The notes below the pieces were generated by a model that saw nothing but the letters and a program-made list of their open reading frames with translations, had not been told where the DNA came from and did no database searches. Shown in pieces: positions 1 to 8,917 of a DNA stretch of 64,000 nt (position 1 is the stretch's first letter; each line of letters opens with the position of its first letter). This DNA comes from Pedobacter paludis (GTDB lineage Bacteria; Bacteroidota; Bacteroidia; Sphingobacteriales; Sphingobacteriaceae), in NCBI RefSeq assembly GCF_003173575.1, contig NZ_QGNY01000003.1, forward strand, positions 124,001-188,000, in the 5' to 3' direction. The translations under genes were made by a program, and so were the position numbers.

Positions 1-172
1 TGCCTTGAACTGTAGTATCTTCAAACTTGTAGTTCGCAATGTAACCTTTATCGAAAAGAACTTTAGTAATTTCTTTTTTAAGGTTTGATGCAGGAATTTC
101 TACAACACGGTGGTTGGCCTTAATGGCATTCCTTACTCTTGTTAAATAATCTGCTATTGGATCTGTATTCAT
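1..172 (-). CDS. rpsH: 30S ribosomal protein S8 (5' part, cut by window edge)
   Basis: The first 57 codons read MNTDPIADYLTRVRNA and continue into the N-terminal alpha/beta domain of S8, which binds the central domain of 16S rRNA and, in E. coli, represses the spc operon. The ATG is at 172-170 and the C-terminal half lies outside the window. It is the last gene seen of the S10-spc operon and follows rpsN after an unusually wide gap of about 140 bp that holds a near-perfect inverted repeat. The identification rests on sequence and on the conserved order rplE-rpsN-rpsH. Confidence 0.93.
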   Translation of the reverse strand, partial: MNTDPIADYLTRVRNAIKANHRVVEIPASNLKKEITKVLFDKGYIANYKFEDTTVQG

Positions 173-259
173 TTTTTATTGTTTTTGATAGTGGTTTCCT
201 GTCACCACCCGGCGATGGGACCTGCTATCGGTTAAAATTAATTTTTGAGTTATAGGTAA

Positions 260-300
260 TAAGTTATAAGTCGTAAGTATTACTTACAACCTATAACTTA
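260..300 (-). repeat. Near-perfect 41-bp palindrome in the rpsN-rpsH gap
   Basis: Two 20-nt arms (260-279 and 281-300) flank a single central base. Eighteen of 20 pairs are Watson-Crick. The two exceptions (269/291 and 272/288) are A-C mismatches on the plus strand but become G-U wobbles in the minus-strand operon transcript, so all 20 positions can pair only in the mRNA. No T-run follows, so it is not a typical intrinsic terminator. It could be an mRNA processing or stability element, or a copy of an interspersed repeat. Confidence 0.7.
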
Positions 301-315
301 AAACCTTAAACTATA

Positions 316-585
316 TTACCAAGATGCTTTTTTAACACCTGGTATTTTACCGTCTAGTGCCATTTGGCGAAACGTTACCCTTGAAATACCAAAGGTACGC
401 ATATAACCACGTGGACGACCAGTTAATTTACAACGGTTGTGTAAACGTACTGGAGATGAGTTTTTAGGTAATTTATCTAAACCCTCGAAATCTCCTGCAG
501 CTTTTAAAACTGCACGTTTTTCAGCGTATCTAGCTACCAATTTTTGGCGCTTAACTTCGCGTGCTTTTACACCTTCTTTTGCCAT
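316..585 (-). CDS. rpsN: 30S ribosomal protein S14
   Basis: This 89-residue protein is the long, zinc-free form of S14: it lacks the CxxC pairs of the short form and contains the conserved stretches [14 protein letters not shown] and [12 protein letters not shown]. It binds the 3' major domain of 16S rRNA in the small-subunit head. Its ATG overlaps the rplE stop codon by one base (TAATG), which indicates translational coupling in the S10-spc operon. Only one S14 gene is visible in the window. Confidence 0.97.
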   Translation of the reverse strand: MAKEGVKAREVKRQKLVARYAEKRAVLKAAGDFEGLDKLPKNSSPVRLHNRCKLTGRPRGYMRTFGISRVTFRQMALDGKIPGVKKASW

Positions 586-1148
586 TATTCTGCTGTTTTT
601 TGATTTTTAAATGGTAATCCGAATTGCTTCAATAACTCTAAAGCTTCAACGTCAGATTTTGCCGAAGTTACGAAAGTTATATCCATACCTAAAATTTTAT
701 TGATTTTATCGATATTAATCTCTGGAAAGATGATTTGTTCAGTAACACCTAATGTATAATTACCTTTTCCATCAAATCCTTTATCGTTAATACCTTTGAA
801 ATCACGAATACGTGGTAAAGCTACAGAGATCAAACGATCTAAGAACTCGTACATATTGTTATCACGTAAAGTAACGCGTACACCTACTGGCATACCTTTA
901 CGCAATTTAAAGTTAGAGATATCTTTTTTAGACTGTGCCGGAACCGCTTGTTGACCAGTGATGGTTGACAACTCAACGATTGTAGTATCCATAATCTTTT
1001 TATCCGTAACCGAAAAACGACCTACACCTTGATTGATACAGATTTTTTCCAATTTAGGAACCTGCATTACAGTTTTGTACTGAAATTTTTCTTTTAATGC
1101 ATTTACAACTTCTTCTTTGTATTTGCTTTTTAATCTTGGTGTAGCCAT
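585..1148 (-). CDS. rplE: 50S ribosomal protein L5
   Basis: L5 (187 residues) binds 5S rRNA in the central protuberance of the large subunit. The family motifs [12 protein letters not shown] and [14 protein letters not shown] are present, and the length is near that of the E. coli protein (179). Start and stop overlap the neighbouring genes by one base on both sides (TAATG junctions with rplX and rpsN), so the three genes are coupled. Confidence 0.97.
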   Translation of the reverse strand: MATPRLKSKYKEEVVNALKEKFQYKTVMQVPKLEKICINQGVGRFSVTDKKIMDTTIVELSTITGQQAVPAQSKKDISNFKLRKGMPVGVRVTLRDNNMYEFLDRLISVALPRIRDFKGINDKGFDGKGNYTLGVTEQIIFPEINIDKINKILGMDITFVTSAKSDVEALELLKQFGLPFKNQKTAE

Positions 1149-1489
1149 TATTTAATCTCCTCTCCTGAAATTTTAGCAACTCTAACTAATTTACCATCTG
1201 CGTTAAGTTTACGACCTACGCGGGTAGTTTTACCAGATTTTGGATCAACCAACATCAAGTTAGAAATGTGAAGAGCAGCTTCTTTTTTAATAATACCACC
1301 GTTAGGATTTGCAGCATTTGGCTTAGTATGTTTAGATACTAAGTTAACACCTTCTACAATGGCTCTGTTTTTATCTATTTGTACTGAAAGTACTTTTCCT
1401 TGTTGACCTTTTGAATCGCCAGCAATTACTTTAACTAAATCTCCTGTACGGATTTTAAGTTTTGATGGTGTATTTACTTTGTTTCCCAT
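1148..1489 (-). CDS. rplX: 50S ribosomal protein L24
   Basis: The 113-residue protein has the KOW motif near its N-terminus ([19 protein letters not shown]), which binds 23S rRNA early in large-subunit assembly, followed by the family segment [13 protein letters not shown]. The stop codon overlaps the rplE start by one base, and only one base separates the gene from rplN, as expected in this operon. Confidence 0.97.
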   Translation of the reverse strand: MGNKVNTPSKLKIRTGDLVKVIAGDSKGQQGKVLSVQIDKNRAIVEGVNLVSKHTKPNAANPNGGIIKKEAALHISNLMLVDPKSGKTTRVGRKLNADGKLVRVAKISGEEIK

Positions 1490-1490
1490 T

Positions 1491-1859
1491 TTATAATACC
1501 TCCGGTGCTAATGATACAATTTTCATGAATTGTTTTTCACGTAGTTCTCTCGCAACCGGGCCAAAGATACGTGTACCTCTTGGCTCATCCTGTGCGTTCA
1601 ATAATACAGCAGCGTTATCGTCAAAACGAATATAAGAACCATCTTTACGACGGATTTCTTTTTTAGTTCTCACTACTACTGCCTTAGAAACTGTACCTTT
1701 TTTAATATTACCTGACGGTAATGCGCTTTTTACGGTAACAACTACTTTATCACCAATTGAAGCATAACGTTTGCCGGTTCCACCTAGCACACGAATTACC
1801 AATACTTCTTTTGCGCCGCTGTTATCAGCAACGTTTAATCTCGATTCCTGTTGTACCAT
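1491..1859 (-). CDS. rplN: 50S ribosomal protein L14
   Basis: L14 (122 residues, the family's usual length) sits at the subunit interface and forms bridge B8. Diagnostic sequence includes [16 protein letters not shown] at the N-terminus and [13 protein letters not shown] near the end. It lies one base after rpsQ and one base before rplX. Short open frames on the opposite strand here are shadows of this gene. Confidence 0.97.
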   Translation of the reverse strand: MVQQESRLNVADNSGAKEVLVIRVLGGTGKRYASIGDKVVVTVKSALPSGNIKKGTVSKAVVVRTKKEIRRKDGSYIRFDDNAAVLLNAQDEPRGTRIFGPVARELREKQFMKIVSLAPEVL

Positions 1860-1860
1860 C

Positions 1861-2115
1861 TTATTTAGCTCTTTCTAAAATTTGTACCAATCTCCAGTTC
1901 TTATTTTTACTCAAAGGACGAGTTTCCATAATCAATACTGTATCACCGATACCGCATTCGTTTTTCTCGTCGTGAGCCATAAATTTGGTAGTTTTCTTAA
2001 CGAACTTACCATAAATCGGGTGCTTTACTTTACGCTCAACGCTCACTACAACAGATTTATCCATCTTGTTGCTCACCACCAACCCGGTTCTTGTTTTTCT
2101 TAATTGTCTTTCCAT
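1861..2115 (-). CDS. rpsQ: 30S ribosomal protein S17
   Basis: S17 (84 residues) is an OB-fold protein that binds the 5' domain of 16S rRNA. The frame stays open a further 14 codons upstream, but the ATG at 2115-2113 gives [15 protein letters not shown], the normal family N-terminus, while the longer reading would run into the end of rpmC. Conserved segments [19 protein letters not shown] and CGIGDTVLI are present. Confidence 0.96.
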   Translation of the reverse strand: MERQLRKTRTGLVVSNKMDKSVVVSVERKVKHPIYGKFVKKTTKFMAHDEKNECGIGDTVLIMETRPLSKNKNWRLVQILERAK

Positions 2116-2128
2116 TTCGACTTTCAAA

Positions 2129-2341
2129 TTAATTAGTTTCAGTAGCTGACTCAGCAAGTTTTACTTTAGTCAGTTCAGTATTTAAACGGGCTATGTCTTT
2201 CCTTACTTTTGAAATGCGTGAAGGATTCTCGATAGCTGAAATGGTATGAGAGAACTTTAATTTTGATAATGTCTCTTTTTCTTCCGCAATCTTAGCTACT
2301 AATTCTTCTTTTGAAAGCCCTGTGATTTCTGAATTTTTCAT
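2129..2341 (-). CDS. rpmC: 50S ribosomal protein L29
   Basis: L29 (70 residues) is a small helical protein near the polypeptide exit tunnel. The ATG at 2341-2339 ([14 protein letters not shown]) fits the family start; an upstream in-frame start would add 15 residues unlike any L29. The second helix carries the typical pattern [20 protein letters not shown] gap of about 75 bp separates it from rplP, wider than most in this operon. Confidence 0.95.
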   Translation of the reverse strand: MKNSEITGLSKEELVAKIAEEKETLSKLKFSHTISAIENPSRISKVRKDIARLNTELTKVKLAESATETN

Positions 2342-2415
2342 TTTTATTTTTCTTTTACGATTGAGTGTAGCGGTTATAATAAACAAGTATTTACAACATT
2401 CATCTCAACTCTTTA

Positions 2416-2838
2416 CTATGCTTCTACGTAATCTCTACGTACTACAAATTTTGTTTGGATTGGTAATTTCTGAGCAGCTAAGCGTAATGCTTCTTTAGCA
2501 ACTTCTAAAGGCACACCTTCAGCTTCGAAAATTACACGTCCAGGTCTTACTACTGCAACCCAGTATTCAGGAGCACCTTTACCTTTACCCATACGTACTT
2601 CAGCAGGTTTTTTAGTTACCGGTTTATCCGGGAAAATCCTGATCCATACTTGGCCTTCACGTTTCATGAAACGAGTTACGGCAATACGGGCAGCCTCTAT
2701 CTGGCGACTTGTGATCCAAGTTGCTTCTAAAGATTTGATACCGAAAGATCCGAATGCTAACTCAGCTCCACGAGAAGCTAAACCCTTCATTCTGCCTTTT
2801 TGCATCTTCCTGAACTTCGTTCTTTTTGGCTGTAACAT
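2416..2838 (-). CDS. rplP: 50S ribosomal protein L16
   Basis: L16 (140 residues) helps organise the A-site region of the peptidyl transferase centre. It begins [19 protein letters not shown] and contains the family stretch [20 protein letters not shown]. The length agrees with other bacterial L16 proteins. It lies between rpsC and rpmC, which is the standard order. Confidence 0.97.
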   Translation of the reverse strand: MLQPKRTKFRKMQKGRMKGLASRGAELAFGSFGIKSLEATWITSRQIEAARIAVTRFMKREGQVWIRIFPDKPVTKKPAEVRMGKGKGAPEYWVAVVRPGRVIFEAEGVPLEVAKEALRLAAQKLPIQTKFVVRRDYVEA

Positions 2839-2878
2839 TTTATTTTGTTCTAATCGTTAAACGATGTTAATAAATCAA

Positions 2879-3730
2879 TTATTTACGAGGACCTCTGTTA
2901 GCGCCTGCGCCACCACCTCTATTTGCTCCGGGACCACCTTGACCTGGGCCACGACCACCACCTTGGTTTCCACCACGTCTGTCGTTACCGCCGCCACGGC
3001 TATCTCTTCCACCACCTCTGTTATCTCTTCCACCGAATGCTGGTTTTTCTGACTGGCCTTTTGGACCGTTGTTTGCCGCACCAATGTTTGGAGACAAATC
3101 ACGTTTTCCATAAACCTCACCTTTACAGATCCAAACTTTAACACCTATTTTACCATAGGTAGTTAATGCTTCTGCTAAAGCGTAATCAATATCAGCACGG
3201 AATGTATGCAAAGGCACTCTTCCTTCTTTGTACTGCTCAGAACGTGCCATCTCAGCACCACCTAAACGACCAGAAGTCATGATTTTAATACCTTCAGCAC
3301 CCATACGCATGGTTGATGCGATAGAAGATTTCATTGCTCTACGGAATGAGATCCTTGCTTCTAATTGTTTAGCAACACCTTCTGCAACTAATTGTGCATC
3401 AAGCTCTGGGCGTTTAATTTCGAAGATGTTAATTTGAATTTCCTTTTTAGTTAATTTCTTTAACTCTTCTTTAATTTTATCAACCTCAGCACCTGCTTTA
3501 CCGATTACGATACCTGGGCGAGCTGTGTGGATAGTTACAGTGATACGTTTTAACGTACGCTCGATAACTACTTTTGCAACACCACCTTTAGCAATACGAG
3601 CAGAAAGGTATTTTCTTATTTTCTCATCTTCAACTAATTTATCGGAGTAGTTGTTGCCACCGAACCAGTTAGAATCCCATCCTTTGATAATTCCTAACCT
3701 GGCACCTATTGGATTTGCTTTTTGTCCCAT
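2879..3730 (-). CDS. rpsC: 30S ribosomal protein S3 with Gly/Arg-rich C-terminal tail
   Basis: S3 lines the mRNA entry channel. Residues 1 to about 212 form the normal protein: KH domain with the [14 protein letters not shown] segment, then the C-terminal domain ([20 protein letters not shown]). Residues 227-283 form a low-complexity tail of RGGG, GGNQGGG and ANRGGG units with almost no hydrophobic residues. The total of 283 residues exceeds the 233 of E. coli S3. RGG-like tails typically bind RNA, but a function in the mRNA channel is only inferred. Several antisense open frames over the tail result from its biased codons. Confidence 0.96.
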   Translation of the reverse strand: MGQKANPIGARLGIIKGWDSNWFGGNNYSDKLVEDEKIRKYLSARIAKGGVAKVVIERTLKRITVTIHTARPGIVIGKAGAEVDKIKEELKKLTKKEIQINIFEIKRPELDAQLVAEGVAKQLEARISFRRAMKSSIASTMRMGAEGIKIMTSGRLGGAEMARSEQYKEGRVPLHTFRADIDYALAEALTTYGKIGVKVWICKGEVYGKRDLSPNIGAANNGPKGQSEKPAFGGRDNRGGGRDSRGGGNDRRGGNQGGGRGPGQGGPGANRGGGAGANRGPRK

Positions 3731-3737
3731 TTCCTAA

Positions 3738-4100
3738 TTAGTTTTGAGTTGTTTCTGTGTTTTTACTATCTACAATCAGCGTTACGTGGTTAGAACGTTT
3801 ACGAATTCTATATCCACGGCCTTGAGGAGCTGGACGTAAGCGTTTTAACTGACGGCCACCATCAACCATAATTGTTTTTACAAACAGTTGGTTTTCTTCA
3901 GGGCGAGCACCTTCATTTTTAGATTCCCAGTTTTTGATAGCAGATAATAATAATTTCTCAACTCTTATTGCTGCTTCTTTATTGGTAAACTTTAAAATGC
4001 TTAATGCTTTCTCTACACGTTCACCTCTGATAAGATCTACAACCAAACGCATCTTACGCGGTGAGGTTGGACAATTGTTTAATTTTGCTACTGCTTCCAT
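3738..4100 (-). CDS. rplV: 50S ribosomal protein L22
   Basis: L22 (120 residues) contributes the beta-hairpin that lines the exit tunnel, where macrolides bind. The segment [17 protein letters not shown] is typical of the N-terminus, and the hairpin region [19 protein letters not shown] is intact. It lies 7 bp from each neighbour (rpsS and rpsC). Confidence 0.97.
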   Translation of the reverse strand: MEAVAKLNNCPTSPRKMRLVVDLIRGERVEKALSILKFTNKEAAIRVEKLLLSAIKNWESKNEGARPEENQLFVKTIMVDGGRQLKRLRPAPQGRGYRIRKRSNHVTLIVDSKNTETTQN

Positions 4101-4107
4101 TGTCTAA

Positions 4108-4374
4108 TTATTTTTTCTTTTCAGCGTGTCCTCTGAATGTTCTGGTTGGAGCAAATTCTCCCAACTTGTGACCAACCATGTTTTCTGTAACGTACACAGG
4201 GATAAATTTATTTCCGTTGTGTACAGCAAATGTATGATTCACGAAATCTGGTGAAATCATTGATCTGCGAGACCAAGTTTTGATTACAGACTTTTTGCCT
4301 GAATCATTCATAGAGTTTACTTTTTTCTCTACGTTATGGTCAATATAAGGTCCTTTTTTTATCGAACGAGCCAT
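4108..4374 (-). CDS. rpsS: 30S ribosomal protein S19
   Basis: S19 (88 residues) forms a complex with S13 in the small-subunit head. It begins [19 protein letters not shown] and contains the conserved motif [16 protein letters not shown] at the C-terminus. Its ATG overlaps the rplB stop codon by one base. Confidence 0.97.
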   Translation of the reverse strand: MARSIKKGPYIDHNVEKKVNSMNDSGKKSVIKTWSRRSMISPDFVNHTFAVHNGNKFIPVYVTENMVGHKLGEFAPTRTFRGHAEKKK

Positions 4375-5198
4375 TATTTCTTCCTTCTCTCTATGATGTA
4401 ACGATTAGAATATTTTTTAAGTTCTCTGGTTTTAAAGCCTTTAGCTAAAACACCATTTCTTGAACGAGGGTGACCACCTGATGATCTACCTTCACCACCA
4501 CCCATTGGGTGATCGACAGGGTTCATCGCTACCGGTCTAGTTCTCGGACGACGGCCCAACCAACGTTTACGACCTGCTTTACCTAATACTTCGTTTGCGT
4601 GATCTGAGTTAGATACAGCACCGATAGTAGCAAGACAAGTAGTCAAGATTAAACGGGTTTCGCCTGAAGGCATTTTTAAAGTAGCATATTTACCATCGCG
4701 GGCAGCTAATTGTGCATAAGCACCTGCACTACGAGCCAATTGTGCTCCTTTTCCAGGGTGGATCTCCACGTTGTGGATGATAGAACCTAATGGAATGTTC
4801 GATAATTTTAAAGTGTTACCTACTTCTGGAGTTGCTGTATCGCCCGATAATAATACCGAACCTACTTGCAAACCTTCTGGAGCAATGATATAACGCTTCT
4901 CGCCATCTGCATAATGTAATAATGCGATGCGGGCAGTACGGTTTGGATCGTATTCTACAGTAGCTACTGTAGCAGGAACATCGAATTTATCGCGTTTGAA
5001 GTCGATTAAACGATATGATTTTTTGTGACCACCACCCATGTAGCGCATAGTCATCTTTCCTGTGTTGTTACGTCCACCAGACTTTTTTGATGATACAACC
5101 AATGATTTTTCGGGCTTGGTTGCTGTAATCTCCGTAAAGCTGGCACCAACTCTAAAGCGGGTTCCCGGAGTAACTGGTTTAAATTTTCTTAAGCCCAT
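4374..5198 (-). CDS. rplB: 50S ribosomal protein L2
   Basis: L2 (274 residues) is needed for subunit association and peptidyl transferase activity. It has the N-terminal OB fold ([20 protein letters not shown]), the SH3-like domain and the C-terminal loop [19 protein letters not shown] that reaches toward the active site, including the conserved histidine. Length and layout match E. coli L2 (273). Confidence 0.98.
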   Translation of the reverse strand: MGLRKFKPVTPGTRFRVGASFTEITATKPEKSLVVSSKKSGGRNNTGKMTMRYMGGGHKKSYRLIDFKRDKFDVPATVATVEYDPNRTARIALLHYADGEKRYIIAPEGLQVGSVLLSGDTATPEVGNTLKLSNIPLGSIIHNVEIHPGKGAQLARSAGAYAQLAARDGKYATLKMPSGETRLILTTCLATIGAVSNSDHANEVLGKAGRKRWLGRRPRTRPVAMNPVDHPMGGGEGRSSGGHPRSRNGVLAKGFKTRELKKYSNRYIIERRKK

Positions 5199-5219
5199 AG
5201 TTATAATATAATAATTGAA

Positions 5220-5510
5220 TTAAAGAGTTGCGTAATAATCTATTGTTTCGCCGTCTTTTAGCGTTACGATTGCTTTTTTGTATTTAGGGCTACGGCCTGA
5301 TACAAAACCTGCTTTAGTGTAACGAGATTTAGCTTTTCCATCAACAACCATTGTATTAACTGAAACGATGGTTACACCGTACAATTTTTCAATTGCTTGT
5401 TTGATCTGGATTTTGTTAGCCTTGTGGTTAACGCTAAATGTGAAACGGTTAGATTTCTCAGTTAAAGCTGAAGCTTTTTCGGTTAATATTGGTTTTTTTA
5501 AAATGTCCAT
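5220..5510 (-). CDS. rplW: 50S ribosomal protein L23
   Basis: L23 (96 residues) lies at the tunnel exit and docks trigger factor and SRP. The ATG at 5510-5508 (MDILKKPILTEKAS) was chosen over an upstream TTG, which would overlap rplD and does not match family starts. Conserved features are FSVNHKANKIQIKQAIEKLY and VDGKAKSRYTKAGFV. The start lies one base after the rplD stop. Confidence 0.95.
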   Translation of the reverse strand: MDILKKPILTEKASALTEKSNRFTFSVNHKANKIQIKQAIEKLYGVTIVSVNTMVVDGKAKSRYTKAGFVSGRSPKYKKAIVTLKDGETIDYYATL

Positions 5511-5511
5511 A

Positions 5512-6141
5512 TTATTTGGCAAATGCCTCCTCCAAAGTTTTAACAGAATCTGCAGTTAACACAAGTACGCCAGCGTTTAATACATCATAAGTATTTAAAT
5601 CTGCTGCAGTAATTACTTTAGTTTTCTGTACGTTTCTGCTTGATAAATAGATATTATTATTTTGTGCAGGTAAAACCAATAAAGTTTTTTCGTTTCCTAC
5701 GTTTAACGCAGTGATTAAACTTATAAAGCTTTTAGTTTTAATAGTATCGAAGTTGAAATCTTCTAAAACCACCACATTGTTATCTTTTGCTTTATAAGCT
5801 AAAGCAGATTTACGTGCTAATGATTTTAATTTCTTGTTCAATTTAAAACTGTAATCACGTGGCTGAGGACCGAAAACACGACCACCACCGTTAAATAACG
5901 GAGATTTAATGCTACCAGCACGGGCACCACCTGTACCTTTTTGTTTGTATAGTTTACGAGTTGAACCAGCAATCTCATTACGTTGTTTAGATTTGTGAGT
6001 ACCTTGACGTTGGTTAGCCAAATACTGTTTAACATCTAAATAAATCGCGTGGTCGTTAGGCTCGATACCAAATACCGATTCAGGAAGTTGCACCTTGGCA
6101 CCTGTTTCTTTACCTGAAATGTTTAATACTTTAACTTCCAT
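5512..6141 (-). CDS. rplD: 50S ribosomal protein L4
   Basis: L4 (209 residues) sends an extended loop into the exit tunnel; here the loop is [15 protein letters not shown] followed by [19 protein letters not shown], closely matching the family. In E. coli L4 represses its own operon through the mRNA leader; whether this occurs here is unknown, but the rplC leader upstream does contain a hairpin. Confidence 0.97.
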   Translation of the reverse strand: MEVKVLNISGKETGAKVQLPESVFGIEPNDHAIYLDVKQYLANQRQGTHKSKQRNEIAGSTRKLYKQKGTGGARAGSIKSPLFNGGGRVFGPQPRDYSFKLNKKLKSLARKSALAYKAKDNNVVVLEDFNFDTIKTKSFISLITALNVGNEKTLLVLPAQNNNIYLSSRNVQKTKVITAADLNTYDVLNAGVLVLTADSVKTLEEAFAK

Positions 6142-6145
6142 CTGA

Positions 6146-6763
6146 TTACTTGTCTAAGATTACGTAAGAACCTTTAGCTCCTGGAATGGAACCACTAACT
6201 ACTAATAAGTTTTGCTCAGCATAAACTTTCAAAACTTGTAAGTTTTGAACTTTTACTCTGTCTCCACCTGTTCTTCCAGCCATGCGCATTCCTTTGAATA
6301 CACGTGAAGGGAATGACGATGCTCCCAATGAACCTGGGGCACGTAAACGGTTATGCTGACCGTGAGTCTGCATACCAACACCGGCAAATCCGTGGCGTTT
6401 TACAACACCTTGAAAACCTTTACCTTTTGAGGTACCTACAACATCAACAAAATCGCCTTCTGCGAAAGAATCAACCGTTACTACATCACCTAAGTTAAGT
6501 GAAGTTGTAAACGAATCGAATTCTACCAGCTTGCGTTTCGGAGTTGTGTTTGCTTTCGCGAAATGGCCTTTCAATGGTTGAGTTGTGTTTTTCTCTTTTT
6601 TCTCATCGTAACCCAACTGGATTGATGAATAACCATCTACTTCTTCGGTTTTTACCTGTGTAACTACACAAGGTCCAGCCTCGATTACCGTACAAGGAAT
6701 GTTTCTTCCTTCGGCATCAAAGATACTGGTCATTCCTACTTTTTTTCCAATAATTCCTGACAT
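6146..6763 (-). CDS. rplC: 50S ribosomal protein L3, first gene of the S10-spc operon here
   Basis: L3 (205 residues) starts large-subunit assembly. The ATG at 6763-6761 gives [19 protein letters not shown]; a longer open frame upstream would lie inside the leader. Conserved segments [16 protein letters not shown] and [16 protein letters not shown] are present. In most bacteria, and commonly in Bacteroidota, rpsJ directly precedes rplC. Here rpsJ is about 14 kb away and rplC opens the operon, with its own promoter at 6841-6871. Confidence 0.97.
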   Translation of the reverse strand: MSGIIGKKVGMTSIFDAEGRNIPCTVIEAGPCVVTQVKTEEVDGYSSIQLGYDEKKEKNTTQPLKGHFAKANTTPKRKLVEFDSFTTSLNLGDVVTVDSFAEGDFVDVVGTSKGKGFQGVVKRHGFAGVGMQTHGQHNRLRAPGSLGASSFPSRVFKGMRMAGRTGGDRVKVQNLQVLKVYAEQNLLVVSGSIPGAKGSYVILDK

Positions 6764-6788
6764 TTTATCTTTTCTTTTTAACACCCAT

Positions 6789-6806
6789 CGAAGCAGTAGG
6801 GCTTCG
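6789..6806 (-). promoter_or_regulatory. Hairpin in the rplC leader
   Basis: CGAAGC (6789-6794) and GCTTCG (6801-6806) form a 6-bp GC-rich stem with a 6-nt loop, 26 nt upstream of the rplC ATG and inside the predicted leader. A second short inverted repeat (6824-6829 with 6832-6837) lies close to the predicted transcription start. It could serve ribosomal-protein feedback control, but no homology to a known leader class was recognised. Confidence 0.4.
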
Positions 6807-6840
6807 TTCAAGGTGGTTGTTCGTCCCTTTTAAGGGAGGG

Positions 6841-6871
6841 CAAAAATAGGAAAGAATTCTTAATATTCAAA
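6841..6871 (-). promoter_or_regulatory. Predicted Bacteroidota promoter of the rplC operon
   Basis: Read on the minus strand, TTTG (6871-6868), a 19-nt spacer and TATTTTTG (6848-6841) match the Bacteroidota primary-sigma consensus TTTG-N19/20-TAnnTTTG exactly. The start site would fall near 6836, leaving a leader of about 73 nt. This gives the S10-spc operon its own promoter, needed because the str operon terminates before reaching it. Confidence 0.75.
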
Positions 6872-6935
6872 TAGTTAGCGAAATATTTTTTCAAATAATT
6901 TGCTGATACGATGGGATTTAGCTTGAAATGCTTGG

Positions 6936-7331
6936 CTAATGTGCCAAACCGCCATTTAAACTGATGGTTATGATGGCCAATATGATTAAGCCAATTAATA
7001 CGTATAGATAATCTTTTTCGATTAAAAAGCTAAAAATGGCGAAAACAATGCGGGCAATTGGCGTAAAGATAAGCATAAGCACGCCAAACTGCACAATGGC
7101 ATCACCCTGTAAAGTTAATACACCACTAAAAATTGAAGCTATGGAAGAGAATTTAGATAACTCGGGTTTAAAAACTTTATAATCGGTAATTACGCCGTTA
7201 TTATGAATGAGAAATATTATCCCACCAATTAAAACAATACTCATAGAAACAATTACACCGGCACGCAAAAGTGTACCCAAAATTACCTGGATATCTTTAT
7301 CGTTGATGTTTTCTTTCTTTGTTATGCTCAT
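6936..7331 (-). CDS. DUF1634 family membrane protein
   Basis: This 131-residue integral membrane protein has about four hydrophobic segments (residues 24-44, 66-85 with weak hydrophobicity, 82-104 and 108-126). Sequence and context match DUF1634, a family usually encoded next to TauE/SafE transporters. Its start overlaps the stop of the transporter gene, so the two are coupled. It is probably an accessory subunit of that permease; the biochemical role of the family is unknown. Confidence 0.75.
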   Translation of the reverse strand: MSITKKENINDKDIQVILGTLLRAGVIVSMSIVLIGGIIFLIHNNGVITDYKVFKPELSKFSSIASIFSGVLTLQGDAIVQFGVLMLIFTPIARIVFAIFSFLIEKDYLYVLIGLIILAIITISLNGGLAH

Positions 7332-8164
7332 TATAATCCTGTAATTCCTTTATAAATCATCTGTAAAGCCAAAAAAGTAACCACAACCGCAAATACAATC
7401 TTTAGCTTGTCGGTTTTGGTTCGGAGCAAAATTTTAGAGCCTATAGTTGCGCCCGTTAAAACGCCAATACAAACAGGCATTGCTATTCCTGGATCTATCT
7501 GACCGCGGTGTAGATAAACTACGGCACTGGCCGCGGCCGTAACGCCCATCATAAAATTACTAGTAGTTGTAGAAACCTTAAACGGCAAACGCATAATGTT
7601 ATCCATTGCAATTACTTTTAAGGCTCCGCTTCCTATTCCCAATAAGCCTGATAGTGTTCCTGCAAATAACATCATTAAGAACCCCCCGGGAACGTGCTTA
7701 ACTGCATATTTATGGTCAACACCTTTATCAGGATATGAACCGTTCAGTTTGAAAAATTTAGCCCATTTATCGCTATCATCCAAAGTAGAATGATCAACCT
7801 TTTTCTTTAATGTCATAATTGCAGAAAAGATTAAGATACAGCCAAATATAATTGCAATATAGTTTGCATTTAGATAAACGGCCACAATTGCCCCGCAGAT
7901 TGCACCAATAGTGGTTGCAATTTCTAAAAACATTCCAATTCGAATATTGGTTATGCCTTCTTTTACATAAGCAGCTGCAGAACCCGAAGATGTTGCAATA
8001 ACAGAAACAATTGATGCGCCAATGGCATAATGGATATCTACCCCTAAAGCCAGGGTTAAAAGTGGGATGATAATTACACCACCGCCCAAGCCTGTCAACG
8101 AGCCTAATAATCCTGCTAATAAAGCACCTAATAAAACGATAATGGTAAATAACAATACCGACAT
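7331..8164 (-). CDS. TauE/SafE family anion (sulfite/organosulfonate) exporter
   Basis: The 277-residue polytopic protein shows the family's two-fold internal repeat. The first half begins GLLGSLTGLGGGVIIIP (residues 18-34) and the second has FAGTLSGLLGIGSGALKV. About eight transmembrane segments are visible. Members export sulfite, sulfoacetate and related organosulfur anions; the substrate cannot be told here. It is the first gene of a pair with the DUF1634 gene and has a TATATTTG box 5 nt before its ATG. Confidence 0.85.
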   Translation of the reverse strand: MSVLLFTIIVLLGALLAGLLGSLTGLGGGVIIIPLLTLALGVDIHYAIGASIVSVIATSSGSAAAYVKEGITNIRIGMFLEIATTIGAICGAIVAVYLNANYIAIIFGCILIFSAIMTLKKKVDHSTLDDSDKWAKFFKLNGSYPDKGVDHKYAVKHVPGGFLMMLFAGTLSGLLGIGSGALKVIAMDNIMRLPFKVSTTTSNFMMGVTAAASAVVYLHRGQIDPGIAMPVCIGVLTGATIGSKILLRTKTDKLKIVFAVVVTFLALQMIYKGITGL

Positions 8165-8169
8165 GCGGG

Positions 8170-8177
8170 CAAATATA
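8170..8177 (-). promoter_or_regulatory. -7 promoter box next to the TauE/SafE gene start
   Basis: On the minus strand TATATTTG ends 5 nt before the ATG at 8164. It matches TAnnTTTG; no clear TTTG -33 element is seen at the usual distance. The transcript would begin at or within a few bases of the start codon. Confidence 0.45.
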
Positions 8178-8259
8178 AGCGATTGTTTTAGGCTAAACGA
8201 AGGATAAATTCAATAAAATAAAGTCTATATATTATATGGATGATGTAAGATGGAAAGGA

Positions 8260-8853
8260 TCAAGATTTATAATAAAGTTTGCTTTCTTTATCAAAATCTA
8301 CATTTTTAAGGGATTGTAACATTTCAAAAGCGATTTGCCTTACCGCTTCGGGTGCGGGGTTTATAATGCTTTTATTGTCTGTGCCGTTTTTCAATTTCCA
8401 TCCTGAAGTATTAAAATTAATGGGACCCGAATCAGCAATGGATTTAATAATTTTGGCTCTTGTAAAGGATACACCATCCGAATCTACAATAACCTTTTTG
8501 TTTTGCCACCAATTCTCCTGAGACACTTTCAATAATGATGCGCCATCCAATCTCGCTACATAAACCCATCCCGTTCCCGGTCGATGTTCTAATTTTAACA
8601 GACCTATAAAATTAATAGGGCTTTTTGAATTATAAGTTTCAGCGCTACAATACATTAAAACATGAGTTAGCTTTAATTGATTAAGCAATGATTTTGCCTG
8701 ATCGGTATTGTGAAAGATCAGTATGATTTTTTCGGCAATTAATTGGACAACGGTTTCATCGCCCAAATCATACACCGTACAAAGTTCCTCAATTTCAGTT
8801 AGCGTTTTCTGAAATTGCAAAACCAATTCCGGCTTATTTAAAATGGCTTTCAT
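8260..8853 (-). CDS. Hypothetical protein, 197 residues
   Basis: I do not recognise this family. The protein has no signal peptide or membrane segment and a mixed alpha/beta composition. A tryptophan-rich middle (GTGWVYVARLDGASLL, then QENWW) is followed by a Ser/Asn/Gly-rich stretch and a helical C-terminus. It stands alone between the TauE/SafE gene and the toxin-antitoxin pair and ends with no visible terminator. Codon use looks like that of its neighbours, so it is probably a real gene for a cytoplasmic protein. Confidence 0.6.
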   Translation of the reverse strand: MKAILNKPELVLQFQKTLTEIEELCTVYDLGDETVVQLIAEKIILIFHNTDQAKSLLNQLKLTHVLMYCSAETYNSKSPINFIGLLKLEHRPGTGWVYVARLDGASLLKVSQENWWQNKKVIVDSDGVSFTRAKIIKSIADSGPINFNTSGWKLKNGTDNKSIINPAPEAVRQIAFEMLQSLKNVDFDKESKLYYKS

Positions 8854-8917
8854 GGAGAATGTTTTCGAAATTATTGGTAATAACAGTAACTACAGGTATA
8901 TTAAAACCAACGATTAT

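Noticed and set aside
2864..3144. Several open frames opposite and over the rpsC 3' end (62-89 codons)
   Set aside because: They arise from the Gly/Arg-biased codons of the S3 tail, have repetitive Ser/Thr/Val composition and no start context; rpsC fits the operon and the family.
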